The notes beneath the pieces are model-generated. The model was not told the DNA's origin. It did no database searches and saw nothing but the letters and a program-made list of their open reading frames with translations. A DNA stretch of 64,000 bases from Opisthocomus hoazin (taxonomy: Eukaryota; Chordata; Aves; Opisthocomiformes; Opisthocomidae): positions 15,004,677 to 15,068,676 of the forward strand of contig NC_134429.1 of the NCBI RefSeq assembly GCF_030867145.1, read 5' to 3'. Positions 33,301 through 48,329 of this stretch are shown in pieces; the first letter of the stretch is position 1; the number at the start of each line of letters is the position of its first letter. The translations under genes and the position numbers were made by a program.

Positions 33301-36300
33301 GGGAGGTGCATGTGGATTCGGTTAGGGGCGTGAAATAGCGATGCTGTAAGAGCGCTCCCGTGCCATTTATCACTGTCGGGACGGAGAGGTGTGGGAGACG
33401 GGCGAAGCCAGCTGACAGCCCTGCTTGGTAGCTGTAACAGAGGAGTGAATAATGACAAGTGAAATCCCACCTAACACACAGCCCCGTTCTCCCCCGGCTC
33501 ACCACACGCATTTCTCCACTCAATCCTGTCCTCTGCTTAGCACCTGCAACACCTCCAGCCCTGGAAAGCGGGGCTGGGGGTGCTTGTCAGCTGCTGTGAG
33601 AAATGCCCTTCATTCCTAGTCAGAGCTCCTGTTCCCGGGCAGAGTCATTTATTTCTCCAACAGAAGATTTTTTGGTAGGTCTCCCGTGCCAAGATTATGT
33701 CAAAAGGGAGGTAGGGGAGCAGGCGAATTTAGAAGACAGATGTCTCACCTGCTATGTCATGTTAGTGTCAAGACATAGAGATCAGTGAGAATGGATATTA
33801 AGCTGGGAAACAAAATGCGGGGCCTGGGGGGGGGGGGGGAAATAAGGTGGAGACATAAGAAGAAGGTGCTGTCATGCTGTCTGCATGTTTGATGCAGAAG
33901 GCTTGGAGCAGCTCCATAGCAGCTTATGAACTCTGCGTGCCGGACTGCTGTTTGGGTTTTTATTTATCATGATTTACTATGATAAGGGTCAGTCAAGGGC
34001 AGGAAGCAGCATTGCTGCTTGAGAGTGGGTGTCTTCTGCCAAACGCGAGTGGCCTGGCAAGGCGATGAGCTTCTGGTGAGCAATATTCTTTGTATTCACC
34101 TAGTCTGGTCAGGAGTGAAGGTCAGGGCTGGCTGAACATGAGAAACTGAGCTAATTAGGGGACGGCTTGCATTGAAAGTGAGAGGGGGTAAGAGCTGGTG
34201 CGGGGGTGGATGCAGCTCTGCTTCGTAAGAGGGAGCATCCTCCACCTGCAGTCTCGCAGCATGTGTCTGAGTGGGTTTATTTGCATGTCCCTCCTGCTCT
34301 GCGGTTGACGAACAAGGTATTAGCTCTAACCACTAGCAGGCAGCCAGGGGATGTGCATTTCTGCTCCGAGTTGCATCTTTGGCTACTGGGGAAGGAAGCA
34401 GCTGGAGGTTTTGGAGCTCATATTTTGGGGGGGCGGGTGGCATAGAGGGCTCTTCGGTGGAGAAAACCAAACCCTCCATAAGAAATTCTTAAATTCCCTT
34501 TGGACTGAATAGTGACCATTCTTTAACTGCCACCTGTCGCTTAAGTTGAAAGGACAAAAATCTTGCTACTCATGTCCTTGGTGTTCTGCTTCGCTCGGTT
34601 CCTGCTGGACAGCCTGTGAAGCCTTGGTGCCCTCCTTCATGGGCTCTGGGCAGATGGAGCATGTCTAAACCTACATAAGCACTAACTACAGGGTCCAGAG
34701 AGCAGCCATCTCCTCCTGTCAGCAGAAGCACCTCTTGAGAGCTCCAACAAGCAGAGTAAATCCATCAAACATCTACCAAGTGGACTGACATCAGGTTAAA
34801 AGGCAGGATACAGGCTTGAGGGAAGGTGGCGGCAGGGATGCTGTGGTAGCCACTGCATCTAACTGTGTGCTTTTGGGCGATGGGTACAGGGAAGAAGATG
34901 TTTTGAGCTAAGGAGACAGGTTTTGGAGAAGCCCAGGGCAGGGCTGAGCAGAGAGGCTAGGTCTTGGGGCTCTGACTCTTCCACAGTGCAAGGCTGCTTA
35001 ACCTGGAGTCTTTTACGAAGCTTTTGTACAATTAACCATCAGTAAACCAGGCTTTAGCCCAACTTATTGTCAGAAGAGTCTTGTGCACACTATGTGGAGA
35101 AGCCTCTGCCGACACAGGGGGGAAGGATTATATCCTGCCCTTGGGGAATCTGAGCCTCAGTGAGGGAAATCAAGCTGACGGAGCCAGAGGCTTGAACAGC
35201 CTTGAGGGACTGCAGTGAGAACATCAAACACCAGTTCAAAACATCTTGGGTAGGAAAGCAGCTGGAGCTGGACGAGGGTGGTCAAACTAGTCGAGACTAG
35301 CTGATACACAAAGGTCACATTTGTGGCTTTTTCCTCCCTCTGGTCTCTTGCTGGACCACAAAAACCTCTGAGAAGTTTGCCCCTAATTAGCACACTGCCC
35401 GTTGAACAAACAGCCATTAAGCCCATGGGTCCCCACTGGCTGGTGTTGTGCAGCCTCCAGCTAAGGGGTGTGAGAGACAAACATCTATCAAATGAAATGG
35501 TTTCTATTCCAGCCTCAGAGGTAGCTGTGATCGGCTCCAAGTCATGGCCAGGGATGCCTGGCAGGCACGCGCCCACAGAAATGAAGCAATCCCTCATGGT
35601 TAAGCATCATGGGTGCCACGTTGCCACTTGAAATGCTGTGGGGTCCAGAGGAATCAACAGCAGAAGCTGTCAACAAGGGTGTCTGAGTTTTTCGTACCTA
35701 TGAACACTAATGGCAGGAAGAGCAGAAGCAGTAGCCGTGTTCGTATCTGGTCCGAGGTTGCACTGCGGAAGTAAGCTGATTTATCTGTGTGTTATAAGTC
35801 AGCATATACGTAAATGAGAATAACTTGAGCCATTGCCTGGTTCTAATTTCTTTAAGTCGTGATTCAGTAACTAAGTTCACGCACTTAGCTCTAAGTGAGC
35901 AGCACTGCTCGGGAGCTTAGCGAAGTTTTTGCAGGATTGGGGCAGAAAACCTGTCTAAAACCCACTGCAGTGATGGGACAGCACTGATTTGCACTTGGGC
36001 ACTTCATCGCTACCTAGGGACAAATACAAGACCAATACTCAAAGCCTGTGATGTAGACATTTATATCCAGGTAGTCTTATTAAAGCCAGAAGACCTGCTA
36101 TTTGCATAAATGCTTGTTGCTGTGTGAGTGTTGGAGCAGTTGGAGGTTCTGAAGGAAGTCTAGTGTTGCTGCTTATCTTCTGGGACAGACTTGCATGGGC
36201 CAGTTGGTGACAAAAGCTTTGTGCCAGTGGCTGGATATAGATCATGCATGTCATGAGGGCACACCATGTGATGAGGAGAAATGGCTCCACAGGAAAAGGT

Positions 36301-39300
36301 TGTTCCCCCTCTCATTACTCAAGGCTATAAAAAATTGCCCTTGCGTGTAGCCTCTGGTCTGGTGTCTGGCTTGGATAAATGGAGCTTGCATATACTTAAG
36401 GGTAAGGAAGAGGAACAATTAGCTATCTGAAGATATTTATAATGACTTTGCTCTTCATCTCCTCTCCCTGCAGCCATGCATGTGACCCAGCCTCTGCACT
36501 GGATAGCCTTGTTAGTGTAGTGCCTTGGTCATGGTGGATGCTGCTGACACATGATAGAAAGATGTCAGGGAGACCATCAAAGCTGGCTTTTCACAGGGAG
36601 CCCTTGTCTGCATGGAGTCCTTTGGACTGACACGAAGTGAATTTGAGGCAGCAGGGGAGAAGCCTTAAATGGGAAAGATAAATTAGAAAGCCTTCTGGTC
36701 ATTAGATAAAATAGTGTAGTAGAAAAAGCCACGAACACAGGGGCCTTTGCTAGATGACAAGGTGGGTTATTAGACTGACACGTGCATAGCGATGCACATG
36801 ACGGGGCATAGAGGGATGGCAGAGGCCACGTCTTGCAGGCACGTGGGACATAGGCAGGCGGGGTGAAGTTCCTCTGCCCGTGCGACTTTGGGCAAAGCCC
36901 TTTCCTTGGAGAGAAAATGCTGGGCGTAGGCAGCAGGGTTAAACCCCTAAAATTAAAATACGCCTCTGAGTGTGGCCTGATGTGGCTTCAGGAAACCTCG
37001 TTTTATTATTTATGACCATCTTTTCCAGATGGTTGCTGGAATCTCTGCTTTTTCCTCCTGCTCTGGGCAGCTTTGTGTACTCCTCTCTGCAGCCCAGCAC
37101 CAGTCAGTAACAGCCATCTCAAGTCTACCCAAATAAGCAGAAAGATTCATTTCTATGCGCTCCTCAGCACATTACAGCTTTCTGTCATATTTCTGACCTC
37201 TTCCTCAGGGTCACATCACTTTGCTGTGCATTGCTAAAGGTTCATATCCAGGCAATAAAACAAGTTTCCCCCTAAAAAAGGCAAAAATGAGGAGAAAGGT
37301 GTCTTTATCTGCTGTTCAGTAGGAGAGCATGAGATGCCCCCGCCTCCTTGGGTACCCGCGTGAGGCTCTTTATCACAGCCCACTGTTACTCGTACAGCTG
37401 GTGGAGATCAGTGGTTGCAGGGAAGATAAGGAACCGCATCTCGGGGGCTGTAAATTACAGCCGTGCTTGCAAACTGGCTGGCTGGTGAAGCAGCGTACTT
37501 GAATATGTGAACTGGAGCCAGGCAGATTTACGCCACAGGCTGAGGGTGCCAGATTCGCTCGGTTTTGCTCCGGTGCCACTGAGGCATGCCTAGCCGCAGG
37601 AGAATAGTTATTCAACAACTTCCTGGCCTTTAAATTTCCAAGGTCAGCCATGTGCTGCCACCCTTGCTTGAATCTCTCTTTCACTTGGGTGGTTAGTGAT
37701 AAATGTCAAGCGAAGAAGCTGCCAGCGGTGCTTATGGGCAGGAAGGCTTTTTCCTGCTCGGGAAAATCCTTCGTGATGGTGCTCAGGGTGTAGGATGTAG
37801 TCATCCTTGTACAGCAGACCCTTTCCTTTGCTGAGGAGCAGAGTTGCATTGCTTTATAGGAAAATGGGTGGGGAAAAGCTATCTATTCACGCAGGTTTTT
37901 AAATCCTGATCTTTTTCTTTTTTTTTTTTAAATGAATGCTCTGGTGCTGTAGCTGCTGTGTAAGCCCTGGTTACCTCTGTGCTTGGAGGAAGACCTCAGT
38001 AAAGAAAGCAGAAGTCTAACAGAGGCACTGATGGATTGTTTGAGAAGAGCTAGCTGGATAAGATGTGCTCCAAGCGAGTTATTCCTTGCAGGCAGGAATG
38101 GCGAGGCAATGCAGCTGCTGGTTTCCATATGCATGAAACTCTTTAACCTTTGGAATACGTAGTTTAGTTAAATATAATTCTGCTAGCATCACTTCCTCAG
38201 CTTGTAACACGCTTTTTCATCTCTTCAAACAATCTCGCATTAAAGGCACACCAGGAGGCATGCGTGCTCCCTGGGGGAGGATGGGAAGTTCTCAGAGCTA
38301 TCTCAGATGCCTGTGTTAGAAGCCTATAAATAGATGTTTTGGATCCTCCTGAAATACATCGTGGATGTAAACAATGCTGGACCTTATCCAACAGTGATTC
38401 TCCAGGTCTGTCCCATCACCGATGGGGGCTTGCAGTTGATGCTACAGTAGAAGCTGCTGGCCCCAAGACCTTATGGGTGTCAAACTGGGTCTCCATAATC
38501 CTCAGGAAGAGAAGTTTGGCTCTTAAAAGCTTTGGGTTGGTAATAAAGATTGATGTTAGCTTAAGACCTGCTGTGGAGTGGAGGGGTTTTAGACATCTGG
38601 GTGTCTAGATCTGGCACTGGAGTGGCTCATCTGGCAGTTTGGAGCCTGGTAGCCAAAGGGTAGACACTGCAGAGGACTATTTTAACAAGATGAGGTGACT
38701 CTCTCAATATATCCTGCATGTTGAGCTCAGAGCAAAGAAATAGCACAACAAGTCGCCTGACCACGTACCCCTGAATAATCTGCAGGACCGTTTGACCTAA
38801 GGGAGGGGATGTGGATTTCTTTGCTTTCAAAAGCATTGACTCGGCCCCCACAGTTTGTGTCTGGCAAGCTCAGTGCAGATTTATCCCTACACCAGGTGGG
38901 GGTGTGTATGCCCTTGGGAAGAGCTAACAGCACTGTGTACTGTCCTGCTCAAGCTCTTGTGTTGCAAACAAGTCAGGACTGAAGAGAGAAGCTACAATAT
39001 TTGGCTCCACTGTTCTCTTCCCCATCTCTGTGTCGTTGTCTTCAAGGAAATGCAACTGGACCTAAAACTTCTCCTTGAGCTTGATTAAAACCCACTTCAC
39101 TGCAGTGTTGAGAAGAGCTATTGTCTTCTTCAGGGTTTCTTCTAGGGGTGAAGTCTGTTGCACAGACTCTTAAGCGAGTGCCAAAGGGGCTTATAGGAGC
39201 TTCTCTTCTTTCTCCCGGTCCTCTTTAAGCTGCGGTCACTGTTCCTCCTGGGTTGCTGGAGCAGACCAAGATGCTCTTTCCATCAGTGCATCCTAGCTGG

Positions 39301-42300
39301 GGTCAGCACATCTGCTTGGCCTTGGCTAAGCTCCTGCCTGCAGCAGCTTATCTGAGGTCTCCTCTCTAGGATGCCCTGGAGAATCTTCCATTTCTCTTCC
39401 CTAGTGACCTTCTCTGCCCTGGGGACTACGAGCACAGGGAAATGTCATGAAATGTCATGTATCTGCCCCGACCTGCTGCTCTGCCAGAGGATGCTTCAAG
39501 GCTCGATTTCCACTGGAGCTTTGCATCAAGCCAGGAAAGAAGAGCCAATGTGGCCATTGCTTTCAAGATAACAAATAACTTGATATTTGGGTCAAATCCT
39601 AGCCGTGGTGATTAAAAAGAGAAAGGATGAGGGGAGAGATGGCCTTTAGAAATTCCCAGACAAGAGTGGCTGGAGGTTTTTTCCCCCCTCTTGCCTTCCC
39701 CAGTACGTTGTGTGACTTCCCCCCTCGGTCTGTCTCAGGCGATGTCATCGCTCCTTTCATGTCGCACTGAGATGCCCTGTGAGCCTCATCTATCTGGCAG
39801 TGCCTCACCAATTTTCCAAGCTGCATTTTTCTCTAAGCTTTCCGTTCCTTGTATTTAACTTTATTTTTGGGCTTGTTTTCCTTCTAGACAACATCTGCAG
39901 CAAAGTCATATCTGTTTTTCCCTGCTATGACAGTTCTGGAAGATGACTGTAAGGAGGTAACTGTTTTCCAGCTGCTTAAAAATGAAAATACATAGAGAAA
40001 TTAGCAGTGAAGTACATCACTCCGGGGAGGAGGAGTATTTCTGCATGCTCACTTAGCAGTAGCAAGTATTATCTTGTTCCTAAACATGGTTTTGAGTGGG
40101 TTGATAGGAAGAATATGCCACTGAGTAAGCACTGAGCCTTGTCAAATAGTGATTTCCAATACAAGCTACATGAAGGCAGACTAAGGCAAGATATTGCCTG
40201 TGAAAAGGCTTATTAGTATGCTGAGAAGTGCTCTTTCTGACAACTTCTGGGCTGAACAGGGCTCTCGGGAGGGATGAAATCACATAACGCACTGTGCATG
40301 GGGTCTCATGGTCCTCTAAATCAGTCTTGCCCTGTGAGAGCCAAGGGTCAGATCATAAATTGGCCAAAATCCACTGAAAGTCTACATTTTTACAGCTGTA
40401 CTCTGCCCTTTCCTTTGTATACAGGGTGAATAGTGTTAAGGAATGAATGTCCTTCGTCACAGAGCGGAAGAGGGAATAATGTTATTGGTATGACCAGGGG
40501 TTTGGGAGCTGTGGTGGGACACAAATTACTGTGCGGCTTTAAAGATTTTTGGCATTGTATTTTTATTGTCTAACCCGAGCCTCGAGAGTGTCCTTTTGCA
40601 CCTTCAAGTTTTTCCTATGGAAACACGCAATCCTTCGCTGCGGCAGTAACAAACCTTAGAAAAACACTGATTATAGTAAGATGGAAATCAAACTTCTGAA
40701 GGACCCAAGCTGCAAATAAAGTGGGAGAAAATATGGATGGAAGGGCAAAAAAATGACAATGTGTCCTCTGGTCTCGTGCTGCTTAAAGGTGGAAATAGTG
40801 GAGGGAGAGTGGAGGGAAATATTCCTTTTTTAGTGTTTGCAGTCAAGTAAGAAGCCACTAGATGGCAAGAACACCCTGCCAGCAGTTGGCAGCTGGGCTG
40901 CACTGCTCAGAGTGGTGATTTTGGGGGAGATCCTGAGCCACATTTAAGGTCAGGGTGCATCTTCCCCTCCAGCACTGTCTCTGAGTGCATCCAGCCCCTT
41001 GCTGCGGTGTTTAGCTTAGGGCTGTTGTGTTTTTAGCATCTCTGACATGTGCATGGGAAGGCTGGGGCAAAGCAGAGATTTAGCTTCTCTGCTCAACCAA
41101 ATACTCACCTGGGCAGGGAGAATTCTTCATCTGATGTTGCACTTTGTCATAGTAGCTGATAAAAAACACTCTTTGGAGGAAGCTGCAGTGATGGAGGAAT
41201 AGTCTGTGACTTTGTCACTCGTCTCAGCAAACCTTAACATGTATTTTCATTCTTCTTGGGCTGCCTGATTATTTCTTCTTTCCTCCTTTCACAATTTTTT
41301 CCATCTTAAGGAAGATCCTCCATTTAAACTGCAAATATCACATTGCTAATGACTCTGGCCCTGATAAAGGCTTTGGGAGCGTCTGGGGCAAGATCCAAGT
41401 CAAGATCTGCTTTAGGGTCCCCAGCTCTGCTTTAGGGTCCTGGCCACCTGCAGGAGACCTCCTGGCTGAGCTGGCCTAGCTTTATCCAGTCACATACCCT
41501 GTTTGTAAAATTTAGTGTCCCTGAGGGTGGAAAAGAACATTAGCCCAGGTCTCCCAGCCTCGGTGTCTGGCTCCAAAAGCTTTGCGGCAAAGGGCTTCAA
41601 CCCAGGGCTGAGTGGTACAACAGTACCTGGAGTTTGGTCAAAAGATACCTTGACCTTGGTAGTTTTTTATCCAGGACCTGTGCTACTCTGGGGACAGGAT
41701 CTGAAGTTCTTCTGCATGCAGTGAACCACAGACGGTATCTGCTTCCCTCTGGAACAGAGACTTGTGGCTTCATTTTCCCCAGTGCTCCTGCCCTGCGGGT
41801 ACACTGCAGGCTGGGTCCCTCCTGCACTGCCCCGGGGAAACGGAGGGATGCTTGGAGTTTGCTCTTCCTTTCCGGGACCGGTGAGAGCGACTGAATTTTC
41901 AGGCATCTCCTCTTCAGGGCACATTAATTTTCCACCGAGGGCGAGTGCTGATGTGTGGAAGGGGATGTTGTGGGTTTATGTGTTTATAAACTGCTGAAGA
42001 CATCTCCGCTCAGTGCTCTGTGCTTTTTATTGGCCATAAATTCCCACTACTGCAACACTTTATTGCACCATAAGCAGGCAGGTGGCTTCCCCTTCTACAA
42101 GCTGTGGTTCTCGCCAGCTCTTGGTCTTCATCCTTTTATGAACCTCCAAGTAATGGAAGTGCAGGTGTTGGCTTAAAAACTTTGGCTAAATGCTAATAAA
42201 TGGCAACCACGAGTCAACTCTGAAGGCTTGGACTTCAGTTGGGAGTGGGTGGAGGAGGAAATGGGGTTGCTCTACATGCAGGTGACAAACATCTGTGTTG

Positions 42301-45300
42301 TGTCACTGAACTGCTTTGCCATCCTTCGTGTCGGATGTGGGAGAGGGAAGCGAGGGCATTGCAGAACTCATGAGGCACCAGGGCTGGGAGGAGGAAAGCA
42401 AAGCAGCCATGTTTTGGGGGGCTCCAGGGCTGAGGAAGGGTTGTGGTACCCATGGGGAGTGACCTGGGGTTTTGGGCTTCCCTGTGCCACGTGCAAGAGG
42501 TCTACCCTTGACGGGCACTCATCCGTTAGGGGCTCTCCACGTGGCTGCTTAGCTGCTGGGCATCCAGCTGATGCTAAATTACCTCTGCAAGAAGCAGTTC
42601 ACTGGTGAGTGCAGAAGGGCTGCAGGTATGGATTTAGACTTCTTCTGCAACTGATCTCTGAAGTCCAGTACTTGCTTTTAATGATTTTTCCGGCAGCTGC
42701 TGTTAGAGCTTTCGTTCGAGTGCCTGCGTCTCTCTGTGCTGCACTCAGGAGTTCATTATCTCGCTGGAGGGCAATGACTGAGACGAGACAGTCAGCGGTG
42801 GGGGGTCCTGGGAGATGGAAACTGCGTGTGCCTGTGAACTTCTGCATCCTTGCAGCATCCCTCTGCTTCACAGCGTAGAGGCCGTGGTCCCCTCTGAACC
42901 GATGCTCACCCAGGACTGCCCAGCGCCTGGTGATGGTTTCCACAGGATGTGGTCCGAGGCTGTGCCCAGTGGATGCTGTTCTCCTCTTCTTCCTTTTATG
43001 AGTGTTTTGGGAAGGGGGAGCTAGAAAACCTGATTAACTTCTCACCTGCCTCGTGATCTTCCCGATGTCTTTTGGTGGGCAAGGGGCTCTCCAGCCATCC
43101 CTTGGTCAGCGAGGTGGGGGCATCGAGGCTGAGCGGTGCATGGATGCCTTGGCCTGAAGACAGCCCCTGGATGCCCTTTAGAGAGGGGAAGTGCTTTTGG
43201 GAGCGGGCTGGGACTCATTCTCCGGTTTCTAGTAGTGGGAAAGGAGAGGCGGCTGCTTGCGCAGGCTGCAGCCCAGGAGGGGTCAGCATAGCCCAAGGAT
43301 TGGGAGGGGGAGCACGGAGGGTGCCCGGGAGAGCGACCAGGGGAGGGGGGACCGCAGAGCTCCATCACTCAGGGCATCGCTTATACCAACCTCAGCACTG
43401 GCCCAGGCTTGGAGATTACATTCATGTCCTGGGCGTACCTGTCAGGATGGTGAAGATGAGGACTATCGGCCTTCCCTGGGGAGCTCCTGCATCCCTTTGA
43501 CTGTGCGATGAAATAATTCATGATGGGCAAAGACGTTAACAGCAGAGGTGGGGTGGTGTAGGCTGGTGATAGGGACGCTCGGCTGCTGGCTGATATTACT
43601 GCCAAACTGCCCAGGGTACGGGTTTCAAAATGCTGCTGCCTCCTAGCATTGTGGCCGTGACACCAGCGCTGTTAATTACTAATTGCTGGGGAATCCTTAG
43701 CTGCCCTAGATGAACCCCCCTCTTGTGGTGCTGCCTGTCCCGGACGTGTGCTTCCCTCTGCCAAGCTCCAAAGGATGCAAATCCCAATCGCAAAAGCATC
43801 CAGCAGCCAGAGAGAGAGAGGGCTGGGAGAGACAAGTCTTCCGTCTGTCCGCAGCCTGTCTGTCCTTCTGTGGGTTGGAGCGGTCGAGCACAAAGGTGCC
43901 TCCTTTTTTTTCTCCTGCCGAAATGAGATGTGGTGGTACGGAGTTTAGGAGCCTGAACAGATGGCTTAGACCACGCCAGACCTTCACACTGGCCCTGGCT
44001 GGTGAGGGCAGGGAATTGACAAAAACCAGTTGCTAATTAGTAGTGAATCTGTGCTGAAAGCAGGAGGCTGCAGCAGATGATGGGGATGGGGGGGTGGACA
44101 AAAGGATGGTGGTCCCGGGAAGGTGCAGACCAGGTGTCTGCAGCCAGCGCTGATAAACCAGACCTGGAATCTGCTGCTCTGCATCCGAACCCCATCTGTG
44201 CTGGGTGTTTGCTGAAACAGTCGATTTTTAGGAGCCCAGTCTGGGCCCGTTGCGTGAGGCTCGGGCACAAGGTCTGGGGGCTGCTTGGGAGCAAGCATTG
44301 TCCTGCTGTGGCATCCATCCTTGCTCTGGGGTTGCATGTGAGGTTGGTCAGCAGCACAGAAGGAGTTTTCCTTCTTTTTGGTGAAGTGAAATCCTGAAGG
44401 TCATATCCTAGGATAGGAAATGAGCCAATATCTCCAGACTTCACCCTTCAGATGGAGGCACGGCCGTTGCACGGTGCCTTAGTGGTGGAAGAAAGTGTCA
44501 GAGGTGGTTTTGCCCGTGTCCAGCTTCCCCCACAGGGCCCTTTCAGCACTTGGTAGATCTCTGTGAGATGTGCGTTAGCCTGTTAGGGTGGAGATGGAAA
44601 TTTCCATCTTCCACGCATCCTGATGTAAAATGCCACTAGAAATCTCTTGCCCATCCGTTCTCCCCCTCTGATTCCAGCAGCTCATTTGCAAAAGAAGGAT
44701 AATGATCCTCCTAGGCTGGCTCTTGCTGCAAGCTGCTGGTTTTGGTACTCAGGGATGGAGGCAGCGATGGATGAGAGGGGGGATGCAGCAGTGGCCGGGT
44801 ACCCCGGCACTCCCTGAGCATCCACCCAGGCTTTTTTCATGAACATTGGGGATGCAGAGCCGCATCCTTCCCCTGTGAAAATTTGCAGGCTAACCTGGAG
44901 CGAGCTCAGCTTTTCTTCTGGTCCTTGGTTTTTGGTTCTGCTGATGTTCCCCAAGAGGCAACTTTGCACCTTCCCTGCAGCAGAGCGAGGAAAAATAAAG
45001 CAGAAGGGTTGGTGCCGAGAAAGCAAAATGGAAAAAAGGCTGTAAAGCAGAAGTGACTGGAGTGCTGAGGTGGCTCTGAGTGCATCTTGCTGCCATTTAA
45101 GGAGCAGAAGGGCCTAATGTGTTCGGACAGGGCTGGTGATGCTTGTGCTGCTGGTGACTGTGAGAGCCCCCTCCTACAGCTCTGACCAAGCCAAAATTAA
45201 CTTCTCTTGGTCCAGTAGTAACCTTGTCAGGGAGCCCAGGCAGTTCCTGGTGTTCCCAGCTTTCAGAAGTCCTATCAGCACCCCCAGCCCAGCAGGTGAA

Positions 45301-48300
45301 GGGTTAGGGAGCAGCCCATGAGCCCCCAAGGGAAGAGATGAGATTTCCGGTTCCATTTACGGTGCCAAGTTGGGGACTCCCCATCTTTTGGGGCTCCTCA
45401 GATGCCAAGCCTCGTACCTATTTCTCTCCTGCATCTCGGTGGCTGTTTCTGGCCTTTTCCCTCAGGATTCAGGATTCAGTGGCCTGAATTTGGCCAGGCT
45501 TTCTCTGGGGCAGGAGCAGACCACGTAAGTGCCAAGTCCCATTTTTTCCATCCCCTGTAGCTGTCTTGTTCTGGAGTCGCAAAAAACAAGGCATATCTCC
45601 CCAGCTGCGGCATTTACACAGTCAGCTAATCCGGTCGATGCCAAGGCTGGCGTCGGACGTCTGCAGCAGTAGCCTAGAGCGACATATTTAAGCTAAAAGG
45701 GCAGTGACCTCGTGGCTCTGCTCTCCTGATCTGGGCTTTGCTCCCCAGCTGGCTGCTGAATTACTGAGGATGCTGGAAGCAAATGGGGCCCATTGCTCTC
45801 TGCCACCCGCCTGGCTCACCCCGAATCATCCCGTATCTCATCTCCCTGCATGTGTTTGCCCCAAACCTTGGCCCAAAATTTGTGTTTATGGAAGCGGCAG
45901 CCAGCTGCAGGCTTCTCCCTGCCCATCCTGGCGGGGAATTGCCCGTCTGCTGCCGTGCTTCACCTATCCAAATAACCCTTGCAAGCAGCCGGACGCTGCA
46001 ATGCGTCAGTTTTTTAGCTCACGGACTCTTTTTCTGAGCTGGATTCTTTGGGAAAAAGGTGGGGAAAGTGGAAAACGTCCCCTGCTCCATAGGGAACCAG
46101 AGGGCTGGTGGCTGGAAGGACTCGGGATGGCTGCAAACATCGCGGCTCGTGGGGAGCTGGGCTGTTAGGCAGCTGGTTCCACGTTACTCCTGTTTATTAT
46201 CTTTAAAGCCAATGTTCCGGAGAGCTACGTTTCTTGCCTGATGCGGATTAAGGTATTTGCAGTGTCTGGTGATGATAGACTGGTTTGAACAGCCCAGTGC
46301 CCTCATGTTGCTGACAGAAACATCAAGGCAGACAGGGCCCTGCTAATGAGCCACCCTGCCCTAACGAGCTCATGTTTACAGGCTGGGGGAAAACAAAAAG
46401 AGAAAGTCAGAAAGTACAGCCATGCATCATCAAGACATGATTCTCTTTTATTAAGGGCTGGTTTTATTACTGGTGCTTTTCCCAGCCATCCCGACCTGCT
46501 ATTTCAGCCCTCGTCTATCATCCCAAACGAGGAAGGGAGGGGAAAAAAAAAAACCCCAAACAATTAGCTGGAAACGAAATACTTGTAATGACTACATTTT
46601 AATTACAAATAAAAAGCTCTCCAAATAGGCCTATCATGCAGAAATAAAAAATTTCGGCTGCTTGGCTTGGTGCAGATGCTTTGCTTTGTGCAAATGGTTG
46701 TTACGGCTTCATCTCTGTTTATTTGGTTGCAAAGAAAAGGGGGGAGAGCAGCTGCGTAGCAACCTGGGAGATCTCCTCACAGCACATCTGGTGTCAGCGT
46801 GGCCACATCCTCGCCTCGGCTGGATGTCAGGCTGGGGGCCCGGGGCTGGGGGGCTCTGTGGGTGCAAATTTAGGGGGGTTAAAGCTAATGCGGAGAGTGA
46901 GAACTTTGTGGGACCCAACCACCCAGATGCATCTCCCTTGCTCGTGTGGATGAGTTGCTGGCAGGGTGGTGGGATTCATCCTGCATGGGTGAGGAGGGTT
47001 GTAATGAAAATTAAAAAGCGCAAGTGGCTGGGTACCGGAGAGATGCTGCCGTGCTGGGAAAGCTGCATCCTCCCCGCTGCAGGTACCAAAATTGGGTGCA
47101 ACAGGAGGACTGCTCCCCTGGGGCTGGCGCTTGTATACGCAGGGCGTCATTTTCCCGAGGCAGAGCATGCAAACACGCTCTTCCCGATCTGGGCAAGCCT
47201 GAGTTTTGGAGCCCACGGAAAATTATTACAACCTACAGCAGTGTGGAGTCAAACCTCCTTAAATTTAGCTGTTATTTGCAGGAATCTGGTTTCTAGATGG
47301 AGCCGGCAGTGATGATTCAGTGTTCCAGGTATCCGGGACTCTCCATGTGTCTTTCTTGCCTACGTCTATGAAATTATTTTTAATGAGGAGGTGCCAATTA
47401 GTGGGTTTGCAGTGCAGGTGTGACATTTCTAGGCTGGAGGGGAGCAAAGGGTGAGCTTCGTGTGTGATCGCTGCTGGGGATGCCGGCATCTCGCATCCGC
47501 ATCCAGTGCAGGGAGGGAGCGGTGGGCCAGGGTACCACAAGAGCAGGGATGGAGGCGGCTGTGTTGGCGTGGGTCGCCCGAAGCATCCTCCATCCTCGGG
47601 GGTGGGATGTCTGGGGTGAGATCCATGTATAATAAATCCTCCACGATGTTCTGCATCCAAGCGGAGCGGCTGGAAAGGCCGGGCCAGAGGCTTTGTAGCT
47701 GCGAATCGATCGCACGCGCTGGGGCTTGCAGAAAGTTTCAGCCTCAAATGAAATGTGATTAATTCACTGCAAATTCAGCTGATGACAAATCAGGAGGGCT
47801 TTGCTTTAACCTTGCTGACTTCTTGGATTTTGGGATGAAATCTCCTCAGCAGGCCAGGAATTGGAAAAGAGGAAAAAGTGAGCATTCTTTTTTTTTTTCC
47901 CCCTCAGCTGGTTTGATGCAAAATTTGACCCGTGGGAAGACGGAGGTGGATGTTTTAGGACTGTTTGCAACAGTAGCAGCGCCCTTTGGGAGCAAAAATG
48001 GTGCTGCTTTGTGATGGAAATGGTATTTTGGTAAAGTTTCTTCTTTTTTTGGGAGAAATAAAAAAAAGAAAAGAGGCTTTATTGTTGTTAAACCAAGTGC
48101 AAACCTGCTTCCAGCCTGAGGTTTTTAATTCTCCCCATGAGTGTTTTGATTGTTCCTCTACCGCATGCTGTAAAAAAGCCACTTTGCTGGCATTTCATCC
48201 TGCTCTTAGGGAGGGAGGTGTAAACCTGGATACCTCCTGCTGAAACTGAGGTGGTGGCGGTGGCATGAAACCGATGTAAACCCTTTTATTGAAGGCTTAA

Positions 48301-48320
48301 ACAAAACCAAAGAAAAAACC
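27370..48320. other. long intergenic stretch, no gene seen
   Basis: About 21 kb of mostly unique, moderately GC-rich sequence. Open frames reach 216 codons (46662-47312 plus) but none has a recognisable domain, a plausible signal, or bordering exons. A run of 13 G lies near 33827-33839. I identified no CR1 or other transposon 3' end. A non-coding RNA gene here cannot be excluded without expression data. Confidence 0.6.
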
Positions 48321-48329
48321 AAACCCAGA

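Noticed and set aside
46662-47312. 216-codon plus-strand frame
   Set aside because: There is no recognisable domain, it has overlapping frames on the other strand, and no splice or promoter context supports it.
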